Source: Perca fluviatilis
Taxonomy: Eukaryota > Chordata > Actinopteri > Perciformes > Percidae
Direction of reading: 5' to 3'
NCBI RefSeq assembly: GCF_010015445.1
Contig: NC_053123.1
Coordinates: forward strand, 6,838,934 to 6,902,933
Length of the DNA: 64,000 nucleotides
This document shows, in pieces, positions 9,086 through 21,322 of this stretch. A program made the translations under genes and the position numbers. How positions within the stretch are numbered: the first letter of the stretch is position 1; each line of letters begins with the position of its first letter. The notes below the pieces were generated by a model, which was not told the DNA's origin, did no database searches, and saw only the letters and a program-made list of their open reading frames with translations.

Positions 9086-11882
9086 CCAGGAAAAGACAAC
9101 ACTTATGCCATATTATAATGTCACAATATCCAAAATCTAAGACGATATCTAGTCTCATATCACGATATCAATATAACATCGATATATTGCCCAGCCCTAG
9201 TTTATTATGTTATGTTCCTTTTCCCAGCAAAAAACAGGAATTCAGTCCACTTGAATCAGTGAAAAATCTTTGTTATACCTTGGGACACTCCGCCCAAAAG
9301 ACTACGATGTAATTTCATGTCCATTGATTCGTAGAGGTTTGGCGGTGGAGTGTGTCAGGGGTTCAGACTGCATTTTCTAAACTTGTAAATAATGCCATCT
9401 ACATTTTGGATGCCTAACCCTGAGAGATGTGACTTAAAAATGTCCAATGAAAGTCCAAGTCAAATTATGCAAAGCACAAATAAAGATATAAATATATGAG
9501 CAAACTGAGGCCTGTCAAGATAATTTTATGGGCCCTTACGTTGCTGTGTCTGATAAATTACAGTTCATACTGGTTATTCAAATCGGTTCATCCTTTGTGA
9601 CATTCTGTAAGAATGAGCATCGAGACACAGAGCTTTGAATACAAATCACACATTTCTCAAAAAACAATGGACTATTTTGTATTCTGACACCTCATCCCAT
9701 TTATCGAATGATTCACCTAAATATTTTCTGTAAATACGGTACCGCTGACGGCGACTATGTCACATCCGTTTCCAGCAAATGGAGCGAAAGCAGAAAAAGC
9801 CGAAAATCCCTGTTATGATCTTCTTTACAAATGAAATAAATGTCACACTGACTGACAATTAGTTTTCAGAAATGTCTCATGATATATTGTCTCTGAAAGT
9901 GTATTATTCACCTGTTGTTTTTGTTAAAGAAGGAAAAGAAAATCGCAATACTCAGTACTATCGAATCACATTAAATATAAACCGCAATACAAATCGAATG
10001 TATCATGAAAAAATCAAATTGGAGCAAAAGCATATGGTCCCAGCCATACTACATACTGTAAAAATGACCGATTGTTTTGTCTTAGAATACAGTATGGAAC
10101 TGATTTGAATGGAGTATGTTTCCAATCACAGTGCTTGAGGAGACAGAATCTCTGGCTTTGAGTTGATCATCACACCTAAACCGTTCCCATCTCGGCCCAG
10201 TCCTGTTTTAAAAGTGAGCCGCAGTATCCCTAGCCAGCAGTTGGGGGTCACCCACAGCTTATTGTTGACTGCAAGCTGCACAGAGGAATCTTGTGTTATC
10301 AGCTGTGACAAGCAACTCATTCAATAAATAAAATTTCACCATCAGTTTATGCCACGATGGGCAGTCGATCACGGCCTGCTAAATCAATTTTACGAGCATT
10401 TCTTAGATTTACAGTCACAACGAGTCTGTTTCAAACTGGTATGACATGTTTGCTGCAAGCACGATGCTCTTGTCTGTGAACACATTTCTTACTGAGATGT
10501 GTTCTTTTATTTGTTCTCACTATTCATCACCTACCATTTATTTTTTAATTCAGATTCAACTGATGTTGCTCTTCTAACTGTTTAATCTGAAAATGTAAGA
10601 TATGTAAGAGTTTTTCTTGTCTTCAATGAAGACTAAGGCACAAGTTAATGTAAATCTTAAAAAAAAAAAAGACCTCAAAGTTGTCCCCCATTATATAACT
10701 CTAATTGTAGTTAATCTTATTCCTCATTGCCATATGAGTAACATTAATGTATTGCCTGCAATGGAGATTATGAGCCTTATTAATCCTGCATACATATCCA
10801 GAAGAAGAGGTATACTGCCAAATCGCTCTCCTAATGTCCAGCCTGAGTATACATATCTCAGTTCCATATATTTCTGACGAAAGAGAAGTACAATTCTATA
10901 ATGTGCCTTGTCTAACATATCCCAACTATATACACAGTCAGCCAAATTAGTTTCATGCATCATGAGACATGCCCCCCTCCCCTCCCCCATTTATGTGCAT
11001 GAAAATTGCACAGCTGTTTTTCCCCTTACCAGTACAATTTATTTTCTCCAGAAAAAAACTGCCAGCTTTTAATAAATCTGATAAATTACCAGATGCAAAC
11101 TGTTTACCAGTCAATTTTTCTGACAGGTTGTATTACCTGATTTTCTCCTTTTCATCAAGACATATTGCAAATGGGGCTTGATTGCTCCCCAAGGTGGCGA
11201 CTTACAGATTTAATGATGTTGAACTAACTCAGCTTTCTTCTTATGGGAATTATTCTCACGCGAAGACGGTTGCTCCGTTTAGTTTCTTTCGCTCTCACTC
11301 GGATTCTCTCTGACACGCACAAAACCGATACACAAAGGAGACATTATTATTTCAGAATAGTCCCAACATTAACTATGATTACATGTTCATAAACTCATTT
11401 ACATAGGAACAAGAACGAGTGACATGTTCATACACTCTATACAGTAAGTTGTTCACCTCTGTGGCCTGTGATCCCTTAAAACAAACCAATGCCTTTTTGT
11501 GATCCCTGATCATAAGATCCACACAGAATCATCACATCCAGTAAAAACCTTGTCTCACAGATCTCTAAAATGTCAACTTTTTAGAGACCGCTATGTTTTG
11601 GGATCATGTGTTTTTGATCCAGTTTAAAATATGGATATATAGACTGGCCCAGATCCAAAGCAAAAGGAAAATCCCCAGTATAGTGGAATTTTAAGGGCCA
11701 ATTAAGGGATGTCACAATACCAGAAATTTAGTACTAGTTCATACCAATACCAGTGAAATTCCACGATTCTCGATACCCAATTTGATAACTGCAAACAAAC
11801 CATAAATGCCATGTACTTCAACATGCATTCCTTTATAACGTGTATTTCAGGATAACGATAACAAGGATAACACTTTGGACAC
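9086..11882. other. Noncoding with decayed repeat ends
   Basis: 9115-9205 is rich in GATATC and ends CGATATATTGCCCAGCCCTA, the terminus of a common fish DNA transposon; its other end was not found. 9284-9356 is a bulged hairpin. 10126-10320 holds a 64-codon minus-strand frame with a weak upstream splice acceptor, not recognised. 11700-11882 starts another decayed element (AGGGATGTCACAATACCAG). No supported gene. Confidence 0.5.
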
Positions 11883-11890
11883 GTTGTCAG

Positions 11891-12728
11891 CAGGGTTAGA
11901 CATTAACTTTTTTTTTGCTCACCAGCAACTGTAGCTAGTGGTTTTCCAAAGCTACTAGCCACTCAGCATTTTCACTAGCCACTATTTTGTAGAAAATAAC
12001 GTCTTATTCGGTTTTATTTGAATAAAGTTATCAATGGTGTGCTACAATTAACTTGAAGAACCAGATTACTAACCCTTTTTAAATGTAAATGAGCACTGAA
12101 AACACCGAAATCAAGACTACATAAAATATAAATATCATCAAATATTCAGCTCTGATTAAATGTGTAAAGATCCTTTTTGTATGAAAACATGCAACCAAAT
12201 AAGACACAGACATAAAAAAGAGTGGTGCAGGGGTGGAGAAGATTAGTTGAAAGTGATATGGAGCGCTCGCTTATCACTTACAGCAGCAGGCATGCGCCCT
12301 CGGTGACGGGAAGCAGAGCGCACCGACCAAATGTCCTGCTAAATGTTCCTGCTGCGGGCTCTCTCTGTACTTCTTCTACAAACCTATATCTTATACACTC
12401 TATGACCTATACAGATGCAGCTTTTGCCTCGGCTTGCCATGTTGAGTGTGCACGCTGAACGGAGCTCTGGGGGATGTTTTAAGGAATCGCGGCGGCTTGC
12501 TGGTCGGATGTGCCGTACGAGCCACCGTACTCCGGCTGTGGGCTTCCGCTGCACACTGGGTCACAGCTGTGTTCCAGTGTCGGGCAGTGGCACAGTACTC
12601 CAGCCACCCGGGTTACAATCTAAAGGCATGCCACCCGCCAAAGTGGCTAGTGAGAGTGACGGTGTTACCCACCACTGCTGATATCTACCCGCATTTGGCG
12701 GGTTGGCGGGTGCTAATGTCAAGCCCTA
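11891..12728. mobile_element. hAT-type MITE, 838 bp
   Basis: The ends CAGGGTTAGACATTAAC and GCTAATGTCAAGCCCTA are inverse copies flanked by an exact 8-bp duplication GTTGTCAG (11883-11890 and 12729-12736). Internal blocks CTAGCCACT and AGTGGCTAG extend the partial palindrome. No transposase was seen. The overlapping plus-strand open frames at 12222-12742 look like by-products of GC-rich repeat sequence. Confidence 0.9.
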
Positions 12729-12736
12729 GTTGTCAG

Positions 12737-13542
12737 TGTTAGTGGGGGTTGTGTGTTGTTTTTTTCACATGAAAGCGGGCTGGTTAAAGTTAACTGACTT
12801 TATGCTGAGGTCTGCTGGAACAAGTACTAAGCACTAACGTTAAGGCCAACGTTAGGCTCTGGAGTCTATGTGAAATACTACGGAAGAGAGAAACCGTTTG
12901 GGAGTTCCAAGTGAACTAAAAGCTGTTGCCGTAGATATACTGTAAAGCCGGAGGTGACGTGTTACCAACACCAATAGCGTAAAACCACGAACAGGGATTG
13001 TAATCGTTTGTCTAAAAACATCGCTCCATAAGGCTAATAGTGTCCAAAACCTCCACCGGGTACCTCTATCGAACATATCGACGTATACCAGTTTATCTGC
13101 GATAAGCAAATGGTGATATGTCTAGCCAAAGAACAATTTTCCCTTTTGAGATTTTTTATATTTTCATACTTTCCTGAAAAAATGCAAAGCACACTTGGTA
13201 ACCCATGAATAAAGGCACAACCCCCCCAAATTGTCTTGCAGGCCCCTGTGGCGTTCTGACCCTGAAGTTAAAAACCCCAATAGTTAAATGGTAGATAGCA
13301 GATGATAAAAGACTGTTTGATCCAACCACATTAATGAGGTCAGTAGCTAAGAAGACCTTTTAACAGCACTGGCGCTCTGATATACATGCAAATGAATGGA
13401 GCTGCACATCAAAAGTAGAATTGTCCAAATCCCCCAAAACCTTCATGCTACAATGACCAAATATTAGGAGTTCAATGTGCAGATTTACAAATACTGTAGT
13501 TACGCAGTTGGTGAAGATGTCAGTGTGTGATTTTCCACCTTA
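12737..13542. other. Noncoding, no gene recognised
   Basis: Probably the right part of the decayed element that 11891-12728 entered. No terminus could be fixed. An 85-codon minus-strand frame (12852-13109) has no recognisable motif. Confidence 0.45.
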
Positions 13543-13543
13543 C

Positions 13544-13596
<53 letters not shown>
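13543..13596. repeat. (AAT)n microsatellite
   Basis: About 18 AAT/TAA units. Confidence 0.98.
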
Positions 13597-13729
13597 TAAC
13601 AAATTGAATTTATATAGCGCTTTTTAAGACTCAGTCGCTTTACAGGGAGACATGCATGTGATGTCTCAACAACTCCATGTGGAGCAATCATACAGCACTT
13701 AGCTTAAAGAGCCAATCATATGTAATACA

Positions 13730-13731
<2 letters not shown>

Positions 13732-13821
<90 letters not shown>
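13732..13821. repeat. (GT)n microsatellite, about 45 units
   Basis: Uninterrupted GT run of about 90 bp. It gives long cysteine-valine or threonine-histidine open frames that are not genes. Confidence 0.98.
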
Positions 13822-14485
13822 TGCTCTGCGCCTGCGTGTGCATGCATGTGCATGCGTATGTCAGGGGAAGCCTAATATCCTGCATGATTAAGCAGCATTT
13901 GACATCTTCACACCTTCTTTCCTTAACATAAAGACGACACTGAAACTCTTTGATGTTCCAGAGTCTTTAACCGCTTAATCCCAAAGAGGGAAAAAAATTA
14001 AGAACCTCCTGCATTTGAATTCGTTTTTGTAGTCTTCCACATTCTGTTGATTGTACGCGAACACACACACACACATACACACATTCATTTTTGACATGTA
14101 TAGAGGCATGTATATAGTGATTTTGTAGCTTGACATCTAAGGATATTTGTGGATATTTCCCTAAGAATTTACTTAACCAGCAGAGATCCATTGAACCCTT
14201 CAAGCTAAATGTCCCCCAAATAATTGGACACACAAGGTTTGCACATGACAACAGCAATATGCTCATGTGTGGTAAAATGATTGCGGGGTAAGGGTAAGGG
14301 TGTCATTTTAAATCGAAATTGACCGAAATTAAGTCACGTCCGGTCGACTTGCCAAGCGGAAAAAAAACACACGTGTAGACTGCTCAAGGTAGCTCATTTC
14401 CTGATTGATTCTACCACCACTCCAGTGGAGGCGCTAATGAGCTAGAATTCTACACACACACAGTAGCAGAAGAAGACCAGCTACA

Positions 14486-14495
14486 AACACACACA

Positions 14496-14549
<54 letters not shown>
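14486..14549. repeat. (AC)n microsatellite
   Basis: AC run with early AAAC interruptions, about 64 bp. Confidence 0.97.
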
Positions 14550-14550
<1 letters not shown>

Positions 14551-14589
14551 CGGCGCATCAAGGGGGTAAGCTTTGCTTCAGAACTCGAA

Positions 14590-14760
14590 CCTCCTATGGC
14601 GCCATTTTGATGCTACAAAGCCATCACCTCCCGTTAGCATTCCACTGACTAGCATTCATTTTGACGTCACTTGACAGCGAATAACTTTACATCTGAAGCG
14701 TTTAAAGACTCTATTTGTCCATTGTTTAGTTCGAAAGAAACACGACAACGTATATTCCAT
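14590..14760 (+). repeat. Interspersed repeat Y, plus copy
   Basis: Closely matches the reverse complement of about 47130-47300. The shared core includes AACTTTACATCTGAAGC and AGACTCTATTTGTCCATTG. No coding content. Confidence 0.75.
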
Positions 14761-15413
14761 TACCTTGTATCTCACGTTATGGCTCCGTAGCAGACGTTTT
14801 TGTAAAAATAGGCTGATTGTGTCACATAGTAGAGGAATTACTGTATAGTACAGGATAAGCTTGCAGGCAGTTTTGACTTACGTGAGCTGTTTAGGTTTAA
14901 TTACTAATGTTGACTAGCATTTTAGTTAGCAATAATTGGCCTGTGCCCATGTTATCTCCTTACATATACCTACACTCTCAGTCTCTGTAAGATTGGGAAT
15001 GATTGAGATTTCTCTTGGCACAGCTACCAGAAAACTTCCAACATTCAGACACGTTGCTCACGTCACATCTATATTGTCTCTCTCAGTTGGAGGCTGAGCA
15101 GTAAAGCTGGCACATCACCGGAAAAGTGCTTCTAATATCCTTCACTGGTCTCCGTCCAGAGCAACGGGGTCTGTTGGTCCATTATATACTGTCTATGTGG
15201 AGCATACACCGATCGCACTCAGCTTGAGCAAATCGCTGCTGGCACGAATGAGGTAAAAAAAAAAAACCCGGAGTGAGTCGGTTCATTCTCCCGGTTCAGT
15301 GACACTGCTCGGGTTAATTAACCGGCTCTTCGGTCAGTTCGTCACCACTAGTGTTGAAGTGCTGCGTGTCAGTCAACCTCCTCTAACTTAGCTACAGCAA
15401 GTTGAAAGATAGC

Positions 15414-15625
15414 ATGGCAACTGCAGATGCCGGAGACCCATCGACAGAACTTGAGCCTCCCTCCTCTTTCACTGAAGTCGCCGGTGTGGAAGTATTTTGG
15501 ATTTCCAGTGAGTTATGTTGACAGCGTTTGCGTTGTCGACAAAAAAAAGCCACCGTTTGCAAGCTCTGCTATGTGCGTGCACCTTATTCTTCCACTGGCA
15601 GCACGATTAACATGGCATTAATCTG
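15414..15625 (+). pseudogene. ZBED-type hAT transposase, BED finger fragment
   Basis: ATG at 15414 starts MATADAGDPSTELEPPSSF, then the frame shifts to read VWKYFGFPVSYVDS and, after a second shift near the A-run at 15541, VCKLCYVRAPYSSTGST. The W-x-x-F-G-F block and the C-x-x-C pair are the first half of a BED zinc finger, found in hAT transposases and ZBED proteins. The histidine half and the catalytic region are missing. Two frameshifts mean it is dead. Confidence 0.7.
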
Positions 15626-15759
15626 CGTGGTATATGCTCAACTGTTCGGAAATAGTTTGTTAAAACACTTAATTGTTCAGAGAAGACTATGGACATGGCT
15701 GTTTTATTGTTTGTTTTGTTGTGAACTTGAATGTCATCTTCTATGAAGAAGACTGCAGT

Positions 15760-15761
<2 letters not shown>

Positions 15762-15791
<30 letters not shown>
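15762..15791. repeat. (AT)n microsatellite
   Basis: About 14 AT units, followed by a tandem GAGCATA pair. Confidence 0.95.
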
Positions 15792-15794
<3 letters not shown>

Positions 15795-15925
15795 CATAGA
15801 GCATAAAAGTCTAGTCTAAAAATGGCATAGCAACCTGTGCTTTAAAATAAATAAATGTAAAAATCGAGAATCGAAACCGTGACCTTAGAATCAAAAATGT
15901 AATTGAATCGAGGATTTGGAGGTGG

Positions 15926-18740
15926 GGGGCGTCATGATGTCATACGGCTTTCCCTCTTGCAGAACAAAAAAAAAGTGAATTAGCTAATGGATCAAGTTCC
16001 ATCAAATCTGGGTGAGTGGAGATCACACCATGCTGGTTAAATAATCTGCTGCCACTTTTGATTCGCCTGCAGGGAAACAGATTGCGGCTCAGCTCACGAC
16101 AAGCTCTGCAAAATGTCCACACACACACAAAAAAAACCAAAAGAGGGTGTTCTTACAGTTGATGTGCTCCACTTGGTGTCCCAACAATGCCAGTACACAG
16201 AGGATGCATGTGGCAGAATGTACATAGTTATGAAAGTTTTGTGTCTACTAATTAAAAGTGAATCTTTACACCTGATTCGAGATTTCAACAAGAGCACAGT
16301 GCTCTGGTTTAGCTGTCTGTTTAGTGCTGATCTGAGACAGATGGTGTGTTTCAAATAGGCCTGCAAAATGTCATGCCTCTAATGTCACCAGGTGATAATA
16401 CACAACAGAGAGGAGATAAGAGGACAATGTAATGTCGTGCAAACAAGAAAGCAAAGGCTACAAGGCAGGAGAGAGGGAGAGCCACTATTGCACACCAGGT
16501 CTGCTACAGTATCTGAGCAGTTGCACTGACACACTTTCAGTATTCCATTGAATGAATAATGGAGGAAGAAGGGAGGGTTACGAGCATTTCCTCTTTCCTA
16601 ATGTGGAAAGAAAATAAAGACGGGGAGAAAAGGCCACACTGTTAGGTGACGTTCTCTCAACAGTTTAGTTTAACAGAAGTGAATGCACAGTTTCAACATT
16701 ATTTTGGTGCAGCCAGTCATCTAAATGTTACTCCTAATAGAACATGATCAAATTCATCAATCCTCGGGGGCGGGGGGGGGTCCTCTGAAATTTTTAGTGA
16801 TTAATGAATTAGGTTGTACATATAGGGAGGTGGAAAAGCGCAGCGTGGGATAATGGGATTTTAAGTTTTCCTTTTTTCAGACCGGCCCCATTTCATTGAC
16901 GTCCGTCTCCCACCCCTTCCCCCGTCAAACCCACTACCTAAGACGCTGAGCGCACGCCAGCGGCAGCAACCCGGGGAAGTGTTTTCTCAAGCTCCTGAAG
17001 CGCTCGCCTTCTTTTCTACATCTGCTTAAGCACACTCGGCTGAGTTCTCGCTGACTTAGCAGCCTCTTCTGCGAATGCTTCGGGAGCCGCACAGAAGAAA
17101 GTATAAAAAAAATAAAATAAAAAAAGAAGACAGCGTACGTACAGGAAAAGTGTTTTCTTTCTCGTCTGAGTTTAGGGGGATGAAATTACAAAGAAGAGAC
17201 AGATGAGAGAAATTGAACATGGAGAAATATAAAAAGACATGCTTAGGAGTTTACAGCAGAGTTAACAGACTTGTTGCCCATGTAGTGAATCCCCAGCCTA
17301 ATGACCTAAAAAAGATAAGAACTTTATATCTTAAATCTAGTAATATGCTGAGTCCCTGCTGCAGTGGCTTAAATACTTGTTCTAAGTTTAGTTTGTGAGT
17401 GTATACTCCCCTGAAAAGTGATTGCATAGATGTTGATTTCCTTGTCTCTTATCTTTTTGACACTTACATATTTTTGTATTGCCTCTAAGTGAATTGCTAT
17501 GCAAGAATACTGTACTTTGATATTTCAGTTCCTTGCAGTCCAAAATGAAATCAAATAAAACCAAAACGGAATATATATAATAAATTTAGAATATAATAAA
17601 AGGACAAGTCCGGCAATATTCTGTGTTTTTCTTTCTAGGACAAATCCTATGAAAAGCCCGAAACAAAGATTGAATTGATCAACAGGTCTTCCCTGATTAG
17701 TTTATTCCTCTGTGCTGTAGAGCTCCATGGTTGTCGGGAAAACTATATAAAACACACAGTGTGCCACATCATTGCATCAGGTGACCTATTCCTTTTTAAA
17801 GGTGGAGTCTGCTATTCTGGAGAGAGATTGTTAATATTTGAACTCAACACCCATGTTGGCTTTGTATGAACTCTGGATCGTTTTCAGCACCCACAGAACG
17901 GACAACTAGCGGCCCGGGAGGAAATATTTGCTGAATTTGACAAAAAGTGTATTCGATTAGAATCACTGACTCAACTTTCAATTGCAAGCATGAACATGGG
18001 CACTGTACAGTAGTTTATTCAAAGTCAATCCTACAGTACATTCACCGTCCTGCTGCCTTAAATACTGCAGCTGAACCAAAGCTGTGGCTGAAAATAGTTC
18101 CCCACAGAGACACTATTATTTATTTATTATAGTTTTAAATAATGTTTGCCAGAAAAAACACAGCCCAGCTGTTTGGGGATTGTTTTAGAATTAAAAACAA
18201 AAGACGAAACTCTGTATTGTTGACCTGTTTTATAAAGATGTACGTCTTCAGTAATAAATGGGCTTGGGCCTGAGAGTCACAGACCGTAGGGAAGTATTAA
18301 GAGGTGTTCTGCATTGTTGGTTCTGTTTTTTTTTCTTCATGGGATTAGTTGACAATGAAAAAAATCTATGCATGTGTAGAATATCACAAGCTTTATCTTT
18401 TAAAGTGGTTTGTCTGTAATTAAAACAACCACATCAGTATACCCAGGACCATAAAAAAGGCAGTTGAAGTGGCATTTTATGCACTCTTCCAATGCACGTC
18501 CACGATATGAGCCGAATCACTAGGTAAGCATCTGCTGTGTCTGTTCCTGCCTCAGCCTCCAGCTGGGGCCAATCTGTTGGTCAGGTGTGGCTCGGTGGTA
18601 GTAGCCAAGGCCTCGCCAGCAGGCTGAGGGTGCACACAGCCCACATACTGAACGGGGCAGCTTATACTGCAGGGCTACCTAGAATATACATTTGATACAA
18701 ATGATCCTTGTGGCAATTTATTGTAGTCATTTTGGAAATG
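15926..18740. other. Noncoding, possible conserved or regulatory stretch near 16.8-17.1 kb
   Basis: 16840-17105 is more GC-rich than its surroundings and contains a TGACGTC (CRE-like) site near 16898 and GTATAAAAAAA near 17101. No splice sites or coding frame support a gene. The remainder shows nothing recognisable. Confidence 0.35.
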
Positions 18741-18748
18741 ATTCTATA

Positions 18749-19128
18749 TAAAGCTGCACAATTAATCGCAATTGTATTGAAATCGCAGTATGGACTAGTG
18801 CAATATCCAAATCGCATTGGGGGCGCAATATTTGTTAAAGGCAAAATATGTGTCAAACCGTTCTGAACGAAGTATTGTGGTGCTGCAGAGACGTCACGAC
18901 CTACAAATCCTATCCTACAGACTAAAGAAAACATCTTTGTTTGGTACAGATCCTTGCAAAAATCCCACTATAATCATTTTAATTTCTTTCAATCTTAATA
19001 CTTTTCAATGAAAATGAGAATAAGGATAGAAAAACGATCATTCCCTCCAATATCGCGAATCATATTGCAGTCGCAATATCAGTCAAAATAATCGCAATTA
19101 GATATTTTCCTCATATCGTGCAGCCCTA
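18749..19128. mobile_element. hAT-type MITE, 380 bp
   Basis: The ends TAAAGCTGCACAATTAATCG and ATCGTGCAGCCCTA are inverted and flanked by an exact ATTCTATA duplication (18741-18748 and 19129-19136). The interior is rich in TCGCAAT-type motifs in both orientations. Same end type as 28863-29294. Confidence 0.92.
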
Positions 19129-19136
19129 ATTCTATA

Positions 19137-19726
19137 TCTAGAATGGCATTTGGAATGGAATGAAACGTTATTTAGAGACTAACCTTTCTCATTGCAGTAA
19201 ATGAACAGGGACAGTGATGCGGAAATTATAATGCCAACACAGTGCAAATGGCCATCGTGCAATAACAACAGAACATGGATGGGGAAAGACATACTTTAGA
19301 TGACAGATTAATGTTGTCATGATACCAAAATTATGAATAATACTACTGCCTAAATATCTCCATACCGATACTGAAAAGATACCATGTCAAAAAACTGACG
19401 CTATGGAAAACTATTTATGAATTACCAATTTTTAGTCATCATTAAATAAACAAGTTTACCTATGAAATAAATGAGGCAGTAAATATTTAAGTACGTGTAA
19501 ATATTAATATATAAATGAGTCAATATAGTTCAATTAATAAATAAACAGTTTTTTATTTAAAAAAGGTTGTTTTTTACATCCAAATGAATGGGTTGGTTAG
19601 TGGTTATCTCACAGATTCAGACCAAAGCAACAGCACAAGAATTAGCTAGCCTAGTGGTTCTAGCCTGGCCTAATCTAGCCTAGCCTAGAATAGATAACCA
19701 TGTGGTTCCTCCACCTGTCTCCCCGC
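19137..19726. other. Noncoding, nothing recognised
   Basis: AT-rich. A small tandem of CTAGCCTGGC-like units lies at 19645-19690. Confidence 0.5.
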
Positions 19727-21322
19727 CAGTGTTGGGCAAGTTACTTCCAAAATGTAATGCATTATAGATTACTAGTTACTGTCATTTGAGAGTAATTAGT
19801 TATATTACAATATATGTCTCTGAATTGTAATGCTTTAAACTACTTTTGCGTTATTTTTTAGTTACTTTCACCAAATAAGTATGATTTGTGAATTTCACCA
19901 CGGGATCAACAAAGTCTCATCAGTTGTCTATAACAGATCTAGGGCTGGGTATCGTTCAGAATCTTTCGATCCGGTGCCAATTTCGATACCTCAGTTTCGA
20001 TACCGATTCCTAACGATACTTTTTTCGATACCATATGTTTTAAAATCCATTTCAACATCAACAAAAATACATTAAACACAAAGCTTTTATTTCCACCTTA
20101 ATTGTGAATCAAAACAGTTATCAAAATTAAAAAAAATCTGGTAAAACTGCTCACTCAGAGTAACATTAATAAAAGTGCCTTGCCTTGCAAGCTCAGCCTG
20201 TCAGTCAGTCATCAGGGCAGAGAAACCACCGTTGTGGCTGCTTGTAAGAGGAAGTGGAACGTCAACAGCACCGCGAACCGCTTCGGCTCGCCATTAATAT
20301 CATATCGCAGCAAACGCTGTCGGCGTGAAGTTTTAAAAACTGTAACCACACTTGAAACCAACCGTGACTCTCTGTGACTTCAACAAAACTGCAGACAGTT
20401 TACTCCGTCCGCCCACCTCTCCGTGTGCGTATGTGTGTCGGTCGGAGCTCCGCTCTGTGTCAGTATGCAGAGAGGACAGATAAGCTTGCGCTTACACGCT
20501 AAGACGCTTTTGGAACCGAAATTTGGCACAGAAAGATAAAGAATTTTTCGATACTCATAGGATTGGGATATTTTTTTCGATACCATAAAAGTATCGACGT
20601 TCGGTACCCAGCCCTAAACAGATCATAGTTTATTCATAATATTTTGTATTAATGTGAATATGCAAAGTAAATATAAATATATAAAATAAATAGTGAAGTA
20701 AAACATAGGCTACAACTTGACTATGACTTGTGGTGGAGTAGAAGTATGAAGTAGGAGTAAATAAAAAGTAGTCAATTATGTAGTACCTTACAATTGTATC
20801 GAAGTATGGTATAGTTACTTTCCACCGCTGATAAAATGTAGGCTAATGATATTAGGTGTAGCAAGCCTAAACATTAATTCCCGACATGTTGTTATCTGTC
20901 AGCTGCTCGGACACACGGCTGTCCGCGCTGACGTATTGTTGCCTGTTGGGACACAGATGTTGTCCGTACAGTCTCTGGTTCTGGCTCTGACCACGGGAGC
21001 AGAGACAGGACAGCTCGCTTCAACGCAGCATAAAAACTCCTGAAAATAATGTCCATGTTGCAAATGTGTTTGTCTATGCAGTCCTCTCAACCACTGAATT
21101 CCAGCAACAGGAAATGACACTCACAGACCTTTCTCTGCCGAAATGTTTCACGGTGTCGGTGAATTCAAACACCACTAAATGTCGGGTTAAAATGCATTGT
21201 AATTCGCCTTACTGAGATTGTAACGGGTATAATTTTACCGGAATTGAATTAGTAATGCGTTATATTACCGCACTACAGCAATACATTACTGTAATTGCGT
21301 TACTTTTGTAACTCGTTACTCT
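19727..21322. mobile_element. Larger decayed element, 'GTTGGGCAAGTTACTT' end type
   Basis: The left edge CAGTGTTGGGCAAGTTACTT begins a very common fish DNA-transposon terminus. The right edge near 21285-21322 (TTGCGTTACTTTTGTAACTC) is a worn version of the opposite end. No target duplication is readable. The perfect MITE at 19940-20616 sits within it. Confidence 0.55.
19940..20616. mobile_element. hAT-type MITE, 677 bp
   Basis: TAGGGCTGGGTATCG at the left and CGGTACCCAGCCCTA at the right are inverse ends, flanked by the exact duplication AACAGATC (19932-19939 and 20617-20624). TTCGATACC motifs recur near both ends. The open frames inside have no known domain. Confidence 0.93.

Larger units (their letters stand above)
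14282..15925 (+). mobile_element. Decayed hAT-like element with BED finger gene
   Basis: The left edge has TTTAAATCGAAATTGACCG and the right edge GAGAATCGAAACCGTGACC with ATTGAATCGAGG, the AATCG-rich ends of a fish hAT family. Between them are an (AC)n run, a repeat shared with 47130-47300, and a BED-zinc-finger coding remnant. Exact ends and target duplication could not be fixed. Confidence 0.45.

Noticed and set aside
10126..10320. 64-codon minus-strand frame with a plausible acceptor
   Set aside because: No convincing donor, no domain, no neighbouring exon.
12222..12742. Three overlapping plus-strand frames in a GC-rich block
   Set aside because: Inside a MITE with exact target duplication; frames overlap freely and lack domains.
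13543..13596. Replication origin or attachment site from AT-rich repeats
   Set aside because: Simple (AAT)n run with no supporting motif.
13677..13931. Cys-Val or Thr-His rich open frames over (GT)n and (AC)n runs, also at 6655-7193, 24394-24836 and 41898-42095
   Set aside because: They are translations of microsatellites with no conserved residues or splice context.
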